From: Haematobia irritans
Taxonomy: Eukaryota; Arthropoda; Insecta; Diptera; Muscidae
Assembly: GCF_050003625.1 (NCBI RefSeq)
Contig: NC_134398.1
Span: 91,029,832 to 91,093,831, forward strand
Direction of reading: 5' to 3'
DNA length: 64,000 nt
Part shown: in pieces, positions 42,882 to 53,889 of the stretch
How the letters are laid out: the number at the start of each line of letters is the position of its first letter
How positions within the stretch are numbered: position 1 is the first letter of the stretch
Translations under genes and position numbers: made by a program
Notes under the pieces: generated by a model
What the model was told of the DNA's origin: nothing
The model's database searches: none
The model's input: the letters and a program-made list of their open reading frames with translations, nothing else

Positions 42882-43401
42882 CACTACCGAAATTAACCTA
42901 ACGATAAAAACTTTTATTTTTCTTCTGTTTTTAATTTTACTAACAGCATGTAGAATAAAAATTGTCATTTTGATAACGCACTTTTATTACTTCAAGAGCT
43001 ATATGACCTTGTTCTGAAAACTTGATTCTTGAATTGTGACAAAATAGCTTTACGAAAATAGACGCTATTTGGCCTATAATTTTGTTCAAAGTGTGAGAAA
43101 AAATACAAAAAAGAACCCGTAAAAGTATCAGCTATAGTTTTTGTATAAAACTCGATTTACTAGGAACATACAATAAACGTACTGTACTTTCCATTTACTA
43201 GAAAAGTACAGTACGTTTATTGTTAAGGAAGTTTATAAAAATGTATTTTAGACCTCACCAATATGGACAATATTTATAGCTTATTTAGATTAAAGCCTCT
43301 ACTTTAAAAGAACATCGAGAAATAAATCGAAACTAAGTGGAAAAATAGAATTTGGTGTCTTTTTCGAATGTCCTTCTAAGTGGTAGTGGTAATTGGTAGT
43401 G
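42882..43401. mobile_element. Unclassified DNA element with CACTACC ends
   Basis: CACTACCGAAATTA at the left and TAATTGGTAGTG-like at the right interrupt the RT after PLLFNI. It contains an inverted repeat around CAATAAACGTACTGTACTTT (43170-43220). No clear duplication was read. Confidence 0.5.
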
Positions 43402-44104
43402 AAAGGGTTAAGATCTATATCGATGATTTGAAGAATGTTAAATTCTTCGGGAAATTATATATGTTCACGGATGACATATGCCTTATTTATAACTATGATT
43501 TTCCAGAAGTATTGAAAACGCAGATTGAGTATGTTGCATCTGTCTTAAGTGAGTATTTGAGGGCTAACAAATTAATATTAAATTCCACTAAAACAAAGTT
43601 TATTAGATTTCGCCCTTATGTTTTGAGAAATGATACAAATCTCAGTGTACATATAGATGGAAATGAGATTTTTGAATCTGAAAGTGTGAAATACCTCGGT
43701 GTAAATCTGAGTCAAAACGTTTCGTGGGAAAGTCATATAAATCAAATGAAGTCGAAGATATCTGCTGGTATAGGAATGTTACACAAATTTAAAAACAAAC
43801 TTAACGTCGAATCTAAAATTATGCTCTATAATTCTCTTGTGCATTCACATTTATCTTATTTGCCAATGATTTATGCAGTAAGGAATACTGTATCTTTAAA
43901 ATCCTTACAGGCTGCACAGAATAGGGCTTCGAATATTGTTTCAACCTTCCACGAAGATTTCGTACAATTGATACAGAGAGCATGCTCGGAATATCTTGCC
44001 AATTAGTGGTCTTTGTAAACAGCAAATAAATATGTATATGCAAATAAATATGTATATGATTTTAGTAAAGCTTTTGACCGGGTGAATCATAAGCTCTTGT
44101 TATA

Positions 44105-45038
44105 AAGGGTGATTCTTTTGAGGTTAGGATTTTCATGCATTAGTATTTGACAGATCAAGTGGGATTTCAGACATGGTGTCAAAGAGAAAGATGCTCAGTA
44201 TGCTTTGACATTTCATCATGAATAGACTTACTAACGAGCAACGCTTGCAAATCATTGAATTTTATTACCAAAATCAGTGGCAGAAAATCCGCTTTTTTAT
44301 CGACAAATTTTGTTCAGCGATGAGGCTCATTTCTGGTTGAATGGCTACGTAAATAAGCAAAATTGCCGCATTTGGAGTGAAGAGCAACCAGAAGCCGTTC
44401 AAGAACTGCCCATGCATCCCGAAAAATGCACTGTTTGGTGTGGTTTGTACGCTGGTGGAATCATTGGACCGTATTTTTTCAAAGATGCTGTTGGACGCAA
44501 CGTTACGGTGAATGGCGATCGCTATCGTTCGATGCTAACAAACTTTTTGTTGCCAAAAATGGAAGAACTGAACTTGGTTGACATGTGGTTTCAACAAGAT
44601 GGCGCTACATGCCACACAGCTCGCGATTCTATGGCCATTTTGAGGGAAAACTTCGGAGAACAATTCATCTCAAGAAATGGACCGGTAAGTTGGCCACCAA
44701 GATCATGCGATTTGACGGCTTTAGACTATTTTTTGTGGGGCTACGTCAAGTCTAAAGTCTACAGAAATAAGCCAGCAACTATTCCAGCTTTGGAAGACAA
44801 CATTTCCGAAGAAATTCGGGCTATTCCGGCCGAAATGCTCGAAAAAGTTGCCCAAAATTGGACTTTCCGAATGGACCACCTAAGACGCAGCCGCGGTCAA
44901 CATTTAAATGAAATTATCTTCAAAAAGTAAATGTCATGGACCAATCTAACGTTTCAAATAAAGAACCGATGAGATTTTGCAAAATTTATGCGTTTTTTTT
45001 AAAAAAAAAAGTTATCAAGCTCTTAACAAATCACCCTT
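44105..45038 (+). mobile_element. mariner-type element (DD41D), internally deleted
   Basis: Termini AAGGGTGATTCTTTTGAGG on the left and AAATCACCCTT on the right are flanked by TA (44103-44104 and 45039-45040). 934 bp. An A/T run lies near the right end. Confidence 0.88.
44218..44930 (+). pseudogene. DD41D mariner transposase missing most of its DNA-binding domain
   Basis: The first 20 codons MNRLTNEQRLQIIEFYYQNQ (44218-44277) are the normal N-terminus. They jump directly to the catalytic domain in another frame (44277-44930), so most of the helix-turn-helix region and linker are deleted. The catalytic domain is open: QILFSDEAHFWLNGYVNKQN (first Asp), DMWFQQDGATCHTA (second Asp) and RSCDLTALDYFLWGYVK. 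Counting to the Asp of LTALD gives 41 residues after the second Asp, the rosa-like DD41D spacing. The end is HLNEIIFKK. It could not bind its own ends. Confidence 0.9.
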
Positions 45039-45250
45039 TATAAGCTGGATAGGATTGGATTGGCCATTACACTTTTGGCTTGGATTTCGTCGTATCTTGA
45101 TTACCGTACGCAGATTGTGTCTTTTGGTGATTCCTATTCAAGGTGCTTTGATGTCCCATCAGGTGTGCCTCAGGGTAGTCATTTGGGGCCTGTCTTATTT
45201 TTGTTATTTATAAACGATTTACCTCAGTCCGTAGTTAACTCTAGGATTGT

Positions 45251-45480
45251 GGATGGGAATTTTCTCCTGACTGCTAGAGCTACATTGTCTGTGTATGCCA
45301 CCACTTTTATCCTTTCTTTTTCTAGGGAAACCAGAAGGTTGTTTATGGCAACGTTCCAAAGAAGAGATGATAGAACTCCTCCTTGGAGTGCCTCTCTTCA
45401 CATACTTTTGTTTGTTTGCTTGTCCCAGTGTGGCTGAAATACGTTGCTTCGTTAGAAGTTGGTCTAACAGCCTAAGTATT
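45251..45480. other. Unassigned sequence between LINE fragments
   Basis: Better base balance than the flanks and a minus-strand frame rich in Arg, Lys and Ser (SGFPRKRKDKSGG), possibly from a retroelement ORF1. Not recognised. Confidence 0.3.
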
Positions 45481-46395
45481 TATTTATTTTATTTTATTTA
45501 TTTGTTTTTATTTATTTATTTATTGCCTCACATACAACAAGATTTATAATCTTATAATTACAGTATGTGACATAAAATATTTCAGATGTTACATAGATTG
45601 TTTAGGAAAAAAACATAACTACATGAAATAGAGTTAATACTAGTTATGGCTAGGTAACAATTTTAAAGGAAATAAAAAATATAACAATATTTAACAATTC
45701 GATTAAAATTTAAAATTAATACATATAATAACATACAAAATGTGATAACAAAAAGAAAATTAAGTACCAAAATGAATAAATAGTGCTTTTTTGAAGTTAT
45801 CTGCGGTGCTTATGCGTTGAATAACGGAAGGGAGAGCGTTCCAAACACTAGTTGTGTTAGTAAAAAATTGCCATTCAGAAAGCAATAGTTGATTACGATT
45901 TGCAACAATAAGTATACGTCTACTTGATCTTCCGAATTGTAATTTCATATGAAGATAGCATGGAGTTTTTGTGTATATCAGTTTATGCATCATGATGAGT
46001 GCTTTAATATTTAAATAATTTCCAGTATCGACTCCGTATAAGCTTTTGGGGAAGGCTGAACAACTTTCGAATCGTTTAAGACCGTAAATATATCTTAATA
46101 TGGCTTTATATGCTGATTCGAGACGATTTTTACTGTTAACATCAGTTTTAGTAAAGAGTTCACTGTCATACAACAACACTGGTATTAGGTACGACTTGGC
46201 CAAAAGGATACGAATATTAAGGGGGGTAAGATGCTGCGTTTGATAAAAGTTCGTAACATACCAAACATTTTTCCTGTGGCAGCAATTATATGATCGTTCC
46301 ATGTTAGAGAATTATTGAAAATTATTCCCAAATTTTTTTTGTTTTGTGTGTCTGCTCGATTTGTTCACTTCCAATTTGTACAGCATACTCACAAG
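45481..46395 (-). pseudogene. LINE copy Z fragment: RT C-terminus and 3' tail
   Basis: The minus-strand frame 46302-45760 reads NFYQTQHLTPLNIRILLAKS, YLIPVLLYDSELFTKTDV, RYIYGLKRFESCSAFPKS, LYGVDTGNYLNIKALIMM and SVWNALPSVIQRISTADNF. It closely parallels 52486-51914 of the long LINE below, so both belong to one family. The 3' tail on the plus strand is TTTATTTATTTATTGCC, a (TAAA)n-type end. Confidence 0.85.
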
Positions 46396-46610
46396 AAATA
46401 TTTTGTGCACGACCATTTATTAAGAGTTGTCAGTCCATTTAATATCGAGCTCGGATGGACGTTATTGAATGCCCCTTCTAGATTCCGATACAATTTCCTC
46501 GATAGGAAATGACCGCTGAGTCTCTGTTGCAGCGCCAGAACATGGTTCAAACATCTGATTTCCATGAAAACGTGGGTCCGAAAGTACCTCCAACGTCTCC
46601 TCACTGGACG
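46396..46610 (-). pseudogene. R1/I-type LINE RT scrap
   Basis: LYRNLEGAFNNVHPSSILNG (around 46400-46500, minus strand) is the region of the first RT catalytic residue, here E-G in a D-I-E-G-A-F-like context. It is fused directly to the unrelated LINE Z at about 46395. Confidence 0.7.
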
Positions 46611-46905
46611 GTAACCACCCAGTCAGAAAAAAACCATCGGAAAAGCGTTGTGAACGGTTGATACACGGTGGGAAAAAGCGTTGTTACAACCCCAAAATGA
46701 TAACATCATTCCACGGTGTATCGATTGTATTTAACAACGTTTTGAAAGCGTCATGAAAACAATGTTTTATACGCTTTTCCGATGGTTTAACGAACGCTTT
46801 GACAACCCCAAAATGATAACATTGTTATACGGTGTGTCGATGGTTTTTACAACTATTAAAAAGCACTGAAAAACAACATTTCATATGTCTTTCCAATTAT
46901 AATTT
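46611..46905. repeat. Imperfect repeats of AACAACCCCAAAATGATAACAT type
   Basis: CAACCCCAAAATGATAACAT occurs at about 46688 and 46802, each followed by a (C/A)GGTGT(A/G)TCGAT segment. TTTTCCGATGGTTT and CCATCGGAAAAGCG face each other. This is probably a small DNA element with subterminal repeats, or a satellite fragment. Confidence 0.55.
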
Positions 46906-47164
46906 AATTATAATTATAATTTTACAGTACCTTAAAACCGCTATTGACACAAAACAAAATTAGTGTTTTACACTTTACAAAGGAACATCAGAAAACTTAA
47001 CAATTAATAGGAAAAATACATAACTAAGATTAAGATTGACATTTCCATTGGTAAAAAAATTATTTTAATATGGTCAAAAATGATTATATTACGTCAAGGT
47101 CATATTTGAATTGATTTATAATAGGATAATATTCCTTTATCATATAAAGTGATGAAATATTCGA
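46906..47164. other. AT-rich filler sequence
   Basis: Nothing recognised. Confidence 0.4.
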
Positions 47165-47808
47165 ATTATCGGCTGATTATCTGTTATGAGCCTAACATGA
47201 CGGCCAAACAGATATTAATGGAAACGGCGCACTGCAAAAATGATTGCCAATGCCTCCCTATCCAATTGAGAATAATTCTTCTCGGCTGACGTAAGAGCTC
47301 TAGAGGCAATGGCAATAGGCCGCTCGCATCCATCTACCAAATGTGACAGAATCCCACCGATACCTGTTGGTCCCGCATCGCAAGCCACCTGAATAGGCAA
47401 TAGTGGATGGAAAGGATACAAAACTCTATCACTAACCAATTCCACTTTAATTTTTTCGAATGATTTTTTGCACTCTGGTGACCATCTAAATTTAGTATTA
47501 TTCCTTAGAAGCTCTCGTAAAGGTGCACTAATTGTTGAAATATTTGGTACGAAACGGCCGTAGTACGTTGCCATCCCCAAAAAACGCCGTACTTCATCGA
47601 TATTTCCTGGTGGAGGCATGTTGATAATTGCCTCTACTTTTGATGGCGATTTTTTTACTTTGTTGTGTTCGATGACGTGCTCCAAAAATTCGATACTTTC
47701 TTTGAAAAATGAACATTTCTTTCGATTTAGATGTAAGTCATACTTCTGCAATTGTCTCAAAAATCTTTTTAGATTAGTAACACATTCTTCAGTTGACTTG
47801 CCATGCAC
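47165..47808 (-). pseudogene. Gypsy copy 3 RT C-terminus and RNase H
   Basis: Reads STEECVTNLKRFLRQLQKYD, FLEHVIEHNKVKKSPSKVEA, RRFLGMATYYGRFVPNIST, then RNase H (IQVACDAGPTGIGGILSHLV, LDREALAIIFAVRRFH). A stop replaces one codon at about 47214, after which YLFGRHVRLITDNQP continues in frame to about 47170. The segment before HGKSTEECV joins protease-derived sequence, so the YxDD box and palm are deleted. Confidence 0.88.
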
Positions 47809-47819
47809 GATGATATCAT

Positions 47820-48776
47820 CGAAATAGGGTTCAGTATTAGGTCAGGGTCAATGTACATTTCATCCGTAATCGACACTCCATTAAACTTGGCGTTTACCCG
47901 AACTTTCCCATCAGGGACAAAGGTATCCTGTGTATATGATCGAAACACGATGTTGGTTGACGTGATTGAATTCTTAATATTCACATTTTTGGAAATTTTC
48001 CTGGGAAGAAAAGTATATCCAGAACCGGAATCAATTTCAAATCGCACTGGCTCTCCTTCGATCTCAATTGTTGCCATATAACGTGCACTAGAATCTGAGC
48101 CATTTTGATAGACATCCACTATGGTATACACCCCGTAGTCATCACCTTCATAGTCACTTTGTGAATATGCTGTTTCATCCTCTATTTTGTTTATATTTTT
48201 ATTCATAATCGTTGATATACATACTTTAGTCAGGTGCCCACTTTTCCCACACCCAGAACAACTTAATTCGGATTTGTCAATGCGGCAATCTTTAGCAAAA
48301 TGGCCAGGTTTGGCACAACGTAGGCACAATCCACTGATTCCAAGTTTAACATAATCAACCTTTGTATTTTGAAAGTTCCCCTTGCGATTGGTGAAACTTG
48401 CTTTCTTCCTGTTTATGCGAGTTACTTTATTAACGTCCCACGTTGAGTTTGTCATTGTTCGGACATCAGCTTTAGCAGATTTTAAACTAATTGCCTTTCT
48501 GACTATTTCGTCGAATTCCGCAGCTTTGGACTGTAACAATTGTTCCCTCATACTGTCTATTATACCTCGTATAAATTGTGCGCGCAAAAACAGGTCCGCC
48601 ACTGACGTTCTACAATTACATGGGGACACAAAAGCACACTCTCCAATCTCTTCCCTTAATGCATCTACATATTCCGAAATTGTTTGTTCTGGTGTGTGAT
48701 ACTTGATTAAAAATTTGTGCTGTGCAACCAAGAGGTTAATTTTTGGGGATAAATGTGCTTCCAAGGTTTTGCACAA
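47820..48776 (-). pseudogene. Gypsy copy 3 gag C-terminus and protease
   Basis: The open frame contains the gag capsid end (NLLVAQHKFLIKYHTPEQTI, SEYVDALREEIGECAFVSP), two zinc knuckles (CLRCAKPGHFAKDC and CSGCGKSGHLTKVC) and the aspartic protease motif VRFEIDSGSGYTFLPRK. It continues to DEMYIDPDLILNP and then crosses the deletion point. It is longer and better preserved than the equivalent region of copy 1. Confidence 0.88.
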
Positions 48777-48785
48777 TTCATCGTA

Positions 48786-49151
48786 TTACAGAGCACTTAC
48801 TTCTTTAGGTGCCGCCAAGGCAGCCCCCAAATTAAACATTTTTGCTCCTATCGAATTTAGCAAAAGCTTAGGACAGTACTCCTTATTCTCACTTATGTTT
48901 TTCATTTCGATGTAATTTTTCAACCTTCGAAAATAATTTTTGTAGGGTTCCTTTGTTGAATAAAATACATCGAAATTGGGCACAAGTACCGGTGTGGAAG
49001 ACGCAGTACTTGATTGACTTGTCGACGGCATTCTGGATATTGTTTCGATTAAACGATTGTGGACGTCCATAAAAATTTTAAACTGTTCTTCATCCATTTT
49101 GTAGAAAATTTGGCAAAACTTTAACTGTTGTAACCGAGGCAATTGAAACAC
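48786..49151 (-). pseudogene. Gypsy copy 3 gag N-terminus
   Basis: VLVPNFDVFYSTKEPYKNYF, NKEYCPKLLLNSIGAKMFN and ALAAPKEVSAL parallel copy 1 gag (2644-2840). The likely start Met is MDEEQFKIFMDVHN (about 49097). A stop at 48788 separates it from the following frame. Confidence 0.85.
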
Positions 49152-49348
49152 TTGATATTTTGAAGGTTATTCTTTTACAGTACCGTTTATTCACTGAGAT
49201 TCATATTTACAATGAGAATATTGATGCATATTGGAAATACATAATTATGTACACATACACGCATAACATTATATTGGAATTGTATTGGAAATATATTCTA
49301 TGTTAAAAAAGGGGAAATGTAAATAAATGCGATTATTAAGTAGGGAAT

Positions 49349-49635
49349 TTAATTCATGACACTACAAACACCATATAGCATTATAGGTCTAACCACTGCC
49401 GTGTATAGCCAATGCACAATTTTTGGTTTTAGTTCCCACTTTTTCTCTTCTCTGTTTTTAGTGACAACGGTTGTGGCATCTCTCTTATTGCAAACTACCA
49501 AATTAGTACGCAAAATAAACTCTAGGAGTGACTCTCCTCTAGTATTAATGTCACCACTTCCCCATATATTATGATGTGCATTTGCATCGCATCCCATAAT
49601 GAGATTTGTCTTTGTTTTCAATGACTCCTCAACTA
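49349..49635 (-). pseudogene. Endonuclease-to-RT-tail fusion of the R1/LOA-type LINE
   Basis: A 90-codon frame joins endonuclease sequence (GSGDINTRGESLLEFILRTN) to the C-terminal RT region (VHWLYTAVVRPIMLYGV) without the RT palm in between. This is a large internal deletion that kept the frame open. Confidence 0.8.
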
Positions 49636-51063
49636 CACCCAGAAAAAAGTGCCTTCGAAACTAAAGGAAAAAATTTTCATCAATATAGTTTATCCATTTT
49701 ATTTCCATTAAGGTAAATTTTTGTGAAAAATAATAAAATTTACTCGTTTCAGTAAAAAAATCCTAAACTGTAAGCAGTTAGGAATAGTTCATTAACTAGA
49801 ATAAGGCATGGAATTTTACTCATACTATTTTCTTCGCTGGGTATAAGAATTTACTACTGAAAAAGAAAATTTTATTCACCGATAACAAAGCATTCGTAAA
49901 AATAAACAAAAACCGAACTAAAACCAAGTTTCCTCAGTAAAATTTCTTATAAAATGATAATTGCGACTTCCTTTATAATAGAAAGTTTTTCATACATACG
50001 AACAACACTTGGCATAGAAAAATATTTTAGTTCATTCGTACTAAGAAGTATGCAATCCTTTCAAAACTTAAGGAAACACACTTGTTAGAATATAGGAAAT
50101 TTTCCTACATTTCTATTGTCTACCTGTAATCGATACCTGTCATCGTAATCGATGTGTTTGCGCGTGGGTGTAATCGATATATTTGCGCGTCGGTTGTTTT
50201 TTTAGTTGGAATCGCGTTGTTTTGGTATACGGAGAGATTGTTAAAAAATAATATGGTAAAATAATATAATAAATAACAAATAAAATATATAAAATATTTG
50301 TTATTTTAAATTAGTGAGAAAAATTTTCGTTTTTTTAAATAAATCTATCAATGTTCGTGATAGTGTATAAAGAAAGTAAACACCAGCAGAATAACAACCC
50401 TTCATTTGTCTTCATTTTGGAATCTTCAATTATCAGGTAATATTCAGTGACGCTAACCTTTTGCAACAAAAATGTTTTATGATTTTTTATATTTGTAGGT
50501 ATTGAAATTGTAAAAGGAGGACAAAAACGTTAGGCAGCAACTTATTAAAAGTGAAAAGTACAAGAAGAAGAAAAAGTGCGTTTTACAGTTGATAATATCA
50601 CACGGAAATTGGAAATAGTGGAATAATAAACTAATATTTCAAAGAGATTCGATGCTGTTGATTCTTAATAAATATATTCAATATATTAATAAAACATGTC
50701 TTTTATTGAAGATAAAATTGCTTATAGAAATAAATCAAATTGTATTTAAAAACGGAGGAAAGCAGTTCTAATTATGAAGTAAAAGTTTTACCACAAATGT
50801 GTAAGATTTGTCGAAATGAATGAAAAAATTTCAATAAAATCATTCCATATATGAATTCAAATTAGTTAAATTTTTTCATTCTGTAGTATAGTGGTATATA
50901 AATATAGGAAAATGTTAACTAATATATGGAATGCATTATTCCTAATTTCTACGAAAATCACATCGTTCAAACAAATAAAAATGTCTTTGGCGCTATACGA
51001 AGTTCAACTTTCTTCACAATGAGTTCATTTTAACTTAAAGAAGGGGTCACTTTTTTCTGGGTG
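49636..51063. mobile_element. Non-autonomous Tc1/mariner-like element, CACCCAGAAAAAAGTG ends
   Basis: Ends CACCCAGAAAAAAGTG and CACTTTTTTCTGGGTG are perfect 16-bp inverted repeats, flanked by TA (49634-49635 and 51064-51065). 1428 bp of AT-rich interior with no transposase. It splits the LINE endonuclease. Confidence 0.9.
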
Positions 51064-51114
51064 TAAGGTGTTAACGGCACATGGAGGCATCTCCCTATCA
51101 TGTGCCAAGTAGAC

Positions 51115-51435
51115 CTAAGATACCCAATATTTGCATTTGGCTATTTCTAAACTGGCAACGACAGTGCCTATATTGCACATTGAAGGAAGCAGAAACAAGT
51201 TGAGCTCGTTTTTAGCAATTATACAGGCTTGATTTACATCATTAACAGTATACTGCAATAGTTTGAACCCCGGAGTACTTAATTCACATATTTTGTTTAT
51301 ATAAACATATGGTTCTTGAATAAGAACTATATCTATGTCCCCTTTCATCAGGAGAACTTTTAAGGCAGCACATGCGGCCTTACAATGGTGAAGATTTATC
51401 TGGAGGATCCGTAGGACCATCGAGATTTTCAACAA
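51115..51435 (-). pseudogene. LINE endonuclease N-terminal part
   Basis: LRILQINLHHCKAACAALKV is the start of an APE-type endonuclease (catalytic Asn in INLHHC), and DIVLIQEPYVY includes the catalytic Glu. A stop follows KYWVS, but the downstream codons (AHDREMPPCAVNTL) continue the protein. Confidence 0.8.
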
Positions 51436-51913
51436 CCGTCACATCAGCCGTTTCAATCGAGTCATCAAGAATGTCCTCTTCAGAGATCTCGGTGACTCTC
51501 GCAATAACAGAGGCTTGTCGATTTCCGATCGATGATCGTTCCCTTTTTCCAGCCTTAAGAATTCCTTGAGCCCATTTTAAGGAAACGCTTTGTTTAGCCG
51601 ACAACGTGCTTGGGTCGACTGATCCTAATTTCTTTAGGATAAACAAAACATTTCTGCGTTTCTTGAATCTCTTTCGTGAGGGATTATTTTTTTCATTTTA
51701 TTTGAATGAGGTTTCACATACAATAAGATATTATAATCTTTTAATTACAGTATGCGATTTTAAGAGGTAGTATTACATATTTAAATAACTTATTTTGCAT
51801 TATGCTACAATATATAAAATACATAAACATCATTAAAGCTTGGAATGGATTAAGAATAAAAACAAAACAAACTATGAAAGTGTACATGGGACAGAATTAT
51901 TGAAAAAGTTAAA

Positions 51914-52486
51914 CTATTGAGAATAAAATGTATATAGTGACTTCTTAAACGTATTAGCGTTGTGAGTAAATTGTATTGATGCAGGCAAAGAGTTCCATAG
52001 ACGGCATGCAGAGAGAAAGAAGTGCCATTCAGAAATTAAATGTTGGTGTTGTTGGGGTATAAGCAGGATTCTCCGGTTGGTTCTTCCGAATCGTAATTTA
52101 TCGTAAAGATACGTAGGTGTTCTGGTGTAGATAATTTTATGTAAGAGTGTGAGAATTCGTATGTCCAACAGATTATTAAACTCGACTCCATATAATTTTC
52201 TTGAGAAAGATGAACAACTTTCATAACGTTTGATACCATAGACATACCGCACAATCGCATTGTAGGCAGATTTAAGGCGGGATCTGCTCCTAACATCGCA
52301 GGAAGAAAAGACTTCGCAACCATAAAGGAGGGTCGACATCAAGTATGATTTTGCCAGTAATTCTCTTATATGTTGAGGTGTAAAGTATTGTGTTTGATAT
52401 AATGTACGTAACATCCCAAAAACCTTCCCGGACGTAGTGCAGATGTGATCATTCCAAGTTAAATTTGGATTGAAGATTATTCTCAA
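51914..52486 (-). pseudogene. CR1/Kiri-like LINE RT C-terminal domain
   Basis: MRIIFNPNLTWNDHI, VFGMLRTLYQTQYFTPQHIR, YLMSTLLYGCEVFSSCDVRS, RYVYGIKRYESCSSFSRK, LWNSLPASIQFTHNANTF and the final codons LYTFYSQ. This is the usual thumb and C-terminal tail of LINE polymerases. The stop at 51914 appears to be the natural end of ORF2. Confidence 0.88.
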
Positions 52487-52541
52487 ATTTTTTGTCTCAG
52501 TAACGTGCTCAATGTTTTCACTGCCAATTTTAACAGGATAT

Positions 52542-53010
52542 TCACTCAGGTTGTATTGTTCTGTTAGACATAATCATGAACTTCGATTTGCTTGGGTTTA
52601 TGTGGAGTCCATTATCTCTTGCCCAAATATTAACATTATCCAAGTCTGAATTAAGTTTTGCAATTCCTTGCGGGAGCTCAGTTTTCTTACAGCTCAAATA
52701 TATTTGAACATCGTCCGCATAAATATGTATGTTTGAAAACTTGATGCAATTTGGAAGATCATTAATGTATATACAAAACAGGAGTGGACCTAAAATTGAA
52801 CCTTGAGGTACACCTCTCTGGACTTCTAGAAATCTGGACGTTATGTTGTTTACCAGAACAGACTGCAATCGATTCCGTAGATACATCAGTATTAAGTTGA
52901 ATGCAGTTACAGAAAAATTGAAATTGTTTCTCAACTTTGAACATAGCAAGTCATGGTTTACACAGTCGAATACCTTGGAGTGGTCCAATAAAGTTATGGC
53001 GATTTCGATT
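52542..53010 (-). pseudogene. CR1/Kiri-like LINE RT catalytic core
   Basis: LLDHSKVFDCVNHDLLCSKL (first catalytic Asp replaced by H-S-K context, normally D-x-S-K-A-F-D), VQRGVPQGSILGPLLFCIYI, NDLPNCIKF, then HIYADDVQIYLSC (the A-D-D box), and NGLHINPSKSKFMIMSN. The open frame is 149 codons. It continues in another frame toward 52486. Confidence 0.88.
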
Positions 53011-53211
53011 GGAAAAAAAGGTGCAACATTCTCGAAATTGATTGCAAAATATCAAGGACACTATCTTAGATTTTGTATCCGGTATCCCTCACAATATTAT
53101 GAATTAATAATAACTTTGGAATGACAATATCATTTGGGCGAAAAAACAATGAGGGAAAAAGTAGTGTAACACCAAGGCAACATATTTTTTTGCGAAACGA
53201 AAACGCCCTTA
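52996..53211. mobile_element. Small insertion in the LINE RT
   Basis: About 210 bp of non-RT sequence separate LVTC (53215) from AITLLDHSK (53000). The edges, GGCGATTTCGATTGG and TTTTTTGCGAAACGAAAACGCC, are weak inverted repeats. Class unknown. Confidence 0.5.
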
Positions 53212-53889
53212 GACATGTGACAAGTCCATCATCAATTGATGATCGAATATTATCGGCAACATCAATCAATGCAGTCGTGCAGCTGTGTTTGGACCTAAAT
53301 CCAGATTGGTTTTGGAACAAGAGTTTATAGCTCTCGATGTGTTGTGACATCTGTTCATACAAAATGCGTTCGAACGCTTTTGACAGATACGGCAGGATAG
53401 AAATTGGTCGATATTCAGTGCCCCCTTTTGACTTTGGAATTGGTAGAATTTTAGCATGTTTCCAACAGGTTACTAGTTACTAGTCATTATAATGGTATTG
53501 TAAATATGCGTTATATAAGGCAGAAGTGCAGGTAAACATATTTTAATAAATTTGGGATGAATGCAGTCAATGCCAATTGCATTTGACCTCACAGACAAAC
53601 AGCTCTTGAGTACATCGTTAGGTTGTATACAAGAGAATTCAAATTCAGATTCGGCAGGAAAATTTGGTGCATTTAACAATATCGAGGAAGTGTTTAAGAT
53701 ATTTCTATTATTATTGTTACCAGTAGGCAAATTTAAAAAGTAGTCATTCAACTCATTAGGGTCAGCATTAACCTGAGCGTGACTAGAGGATATTGTTTTC
53801 CACTTCTTTTTAGAGTTCAACGCTGAGCTAAATCGTCGTTGATAGTAATTTGTTTTGGCTCTCTGAATTGCCTTATTTACTTGATTCAA
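53212..53889 (-). pseudogene. CR1/Kiri-like LINE: endonuclease-RT linker and RT fingers
   Basis: MNQVNKAIQRAKTNYYQRRF, WKTISSSHAQVNADPNELND and SNAIGIDCIHPKFIKICL (53889-53473), then after a frame change RPISILPYLSKAFERILYEQ and FRSKHSCTTALIDVADNIR (53440-53230). These are the linker and fingers (R-P-I-S box) of a non-LTR RT. Confidence 0.85.

Larger units (their letters stand above)
42090..44006 (+). pseudogene. LINE copy X: reverse transcriptase, Jockey-like, broken
   Basis: Non-LTR RT fragments in order: DKNKAPGYDGIMANLL (42131), KVILIPKCTDKN, NYRPISSLITVSKVFE, GVFFDLAKAFKLVDHPTLL (first catalytic Asp, 42508-42570), RVPQGSVLGPLLFNI (42838-42885), then after an insertion LYMFTDDICLIY (the usual A-D-D box, here T-D-D) and KTKFIRFRPYV, YLGVNLSQNVSW, LVHSHLSYLPMIYAV, to 44006. 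Endonuclease and ORF1 are absent, so it is 5'-truncated. Two insertions (42625-42775 and 42882-43401) split it. It is on the same strand as TFIIB. Confidence 0.85.
44007..45250 (+). pseudogene. LINE copy Y: reverse transcriptase fragment split by a mariner
   Basis: YDFSKAFDRVNHKLL (44055-44102) and, after the mariner, LDRIGLAITLLAWISSYLDY, PSGVPQGSHLGPVLFLLFIN, DLPQSVVNSRIV (45041-45250) are RT motifs around the first catalytic Asp and the VPQG box of a Jockey/R1-type LINE. A 19-bp tandem repeat, GCAAATAAATATGTATAT, at 44021-44057 marks the junction to LINE X. The sequence is lost after 45250. Confidence 0.8.
47165..49151 (-). mobile_element. Gypsy retrotransposon, copy 3 (same lineage as copy 1), internally deleted
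   Basis: Minus strand. Gag, zinc knuckles and protease (49151-47830) join directly to the late RT and RNase H (47815-47165), with the main RT body missing. The proteins are close relatives of copy 1 (for example ALAAPK, AQFIRGI, GLCLRCAKPGHFAKDC). The 3' half and both LTRs were not recognised. Confidence 0.85.
49349..51685 (-). mobile_element. R1/LOA-type LINE remnant, split and rearranged
   Basis: On the minus strand from the right: an ORF1 C-terminus (51646-51380), the endonuclease start (51435-51115: ILQINLHHCKAACAALKVLL, DIVLIQEPYVYINKICEL), an interrupting DNA element (51063-49636), the endonuclease middle (TNLIMGCDANAHHNIWGSGD, 49621-49510), and then a direct jump to the RT C-terminus (KPKIVHWLYTAVVRPIMLYG, about 49430-49370). 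Confidence 0.8.
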
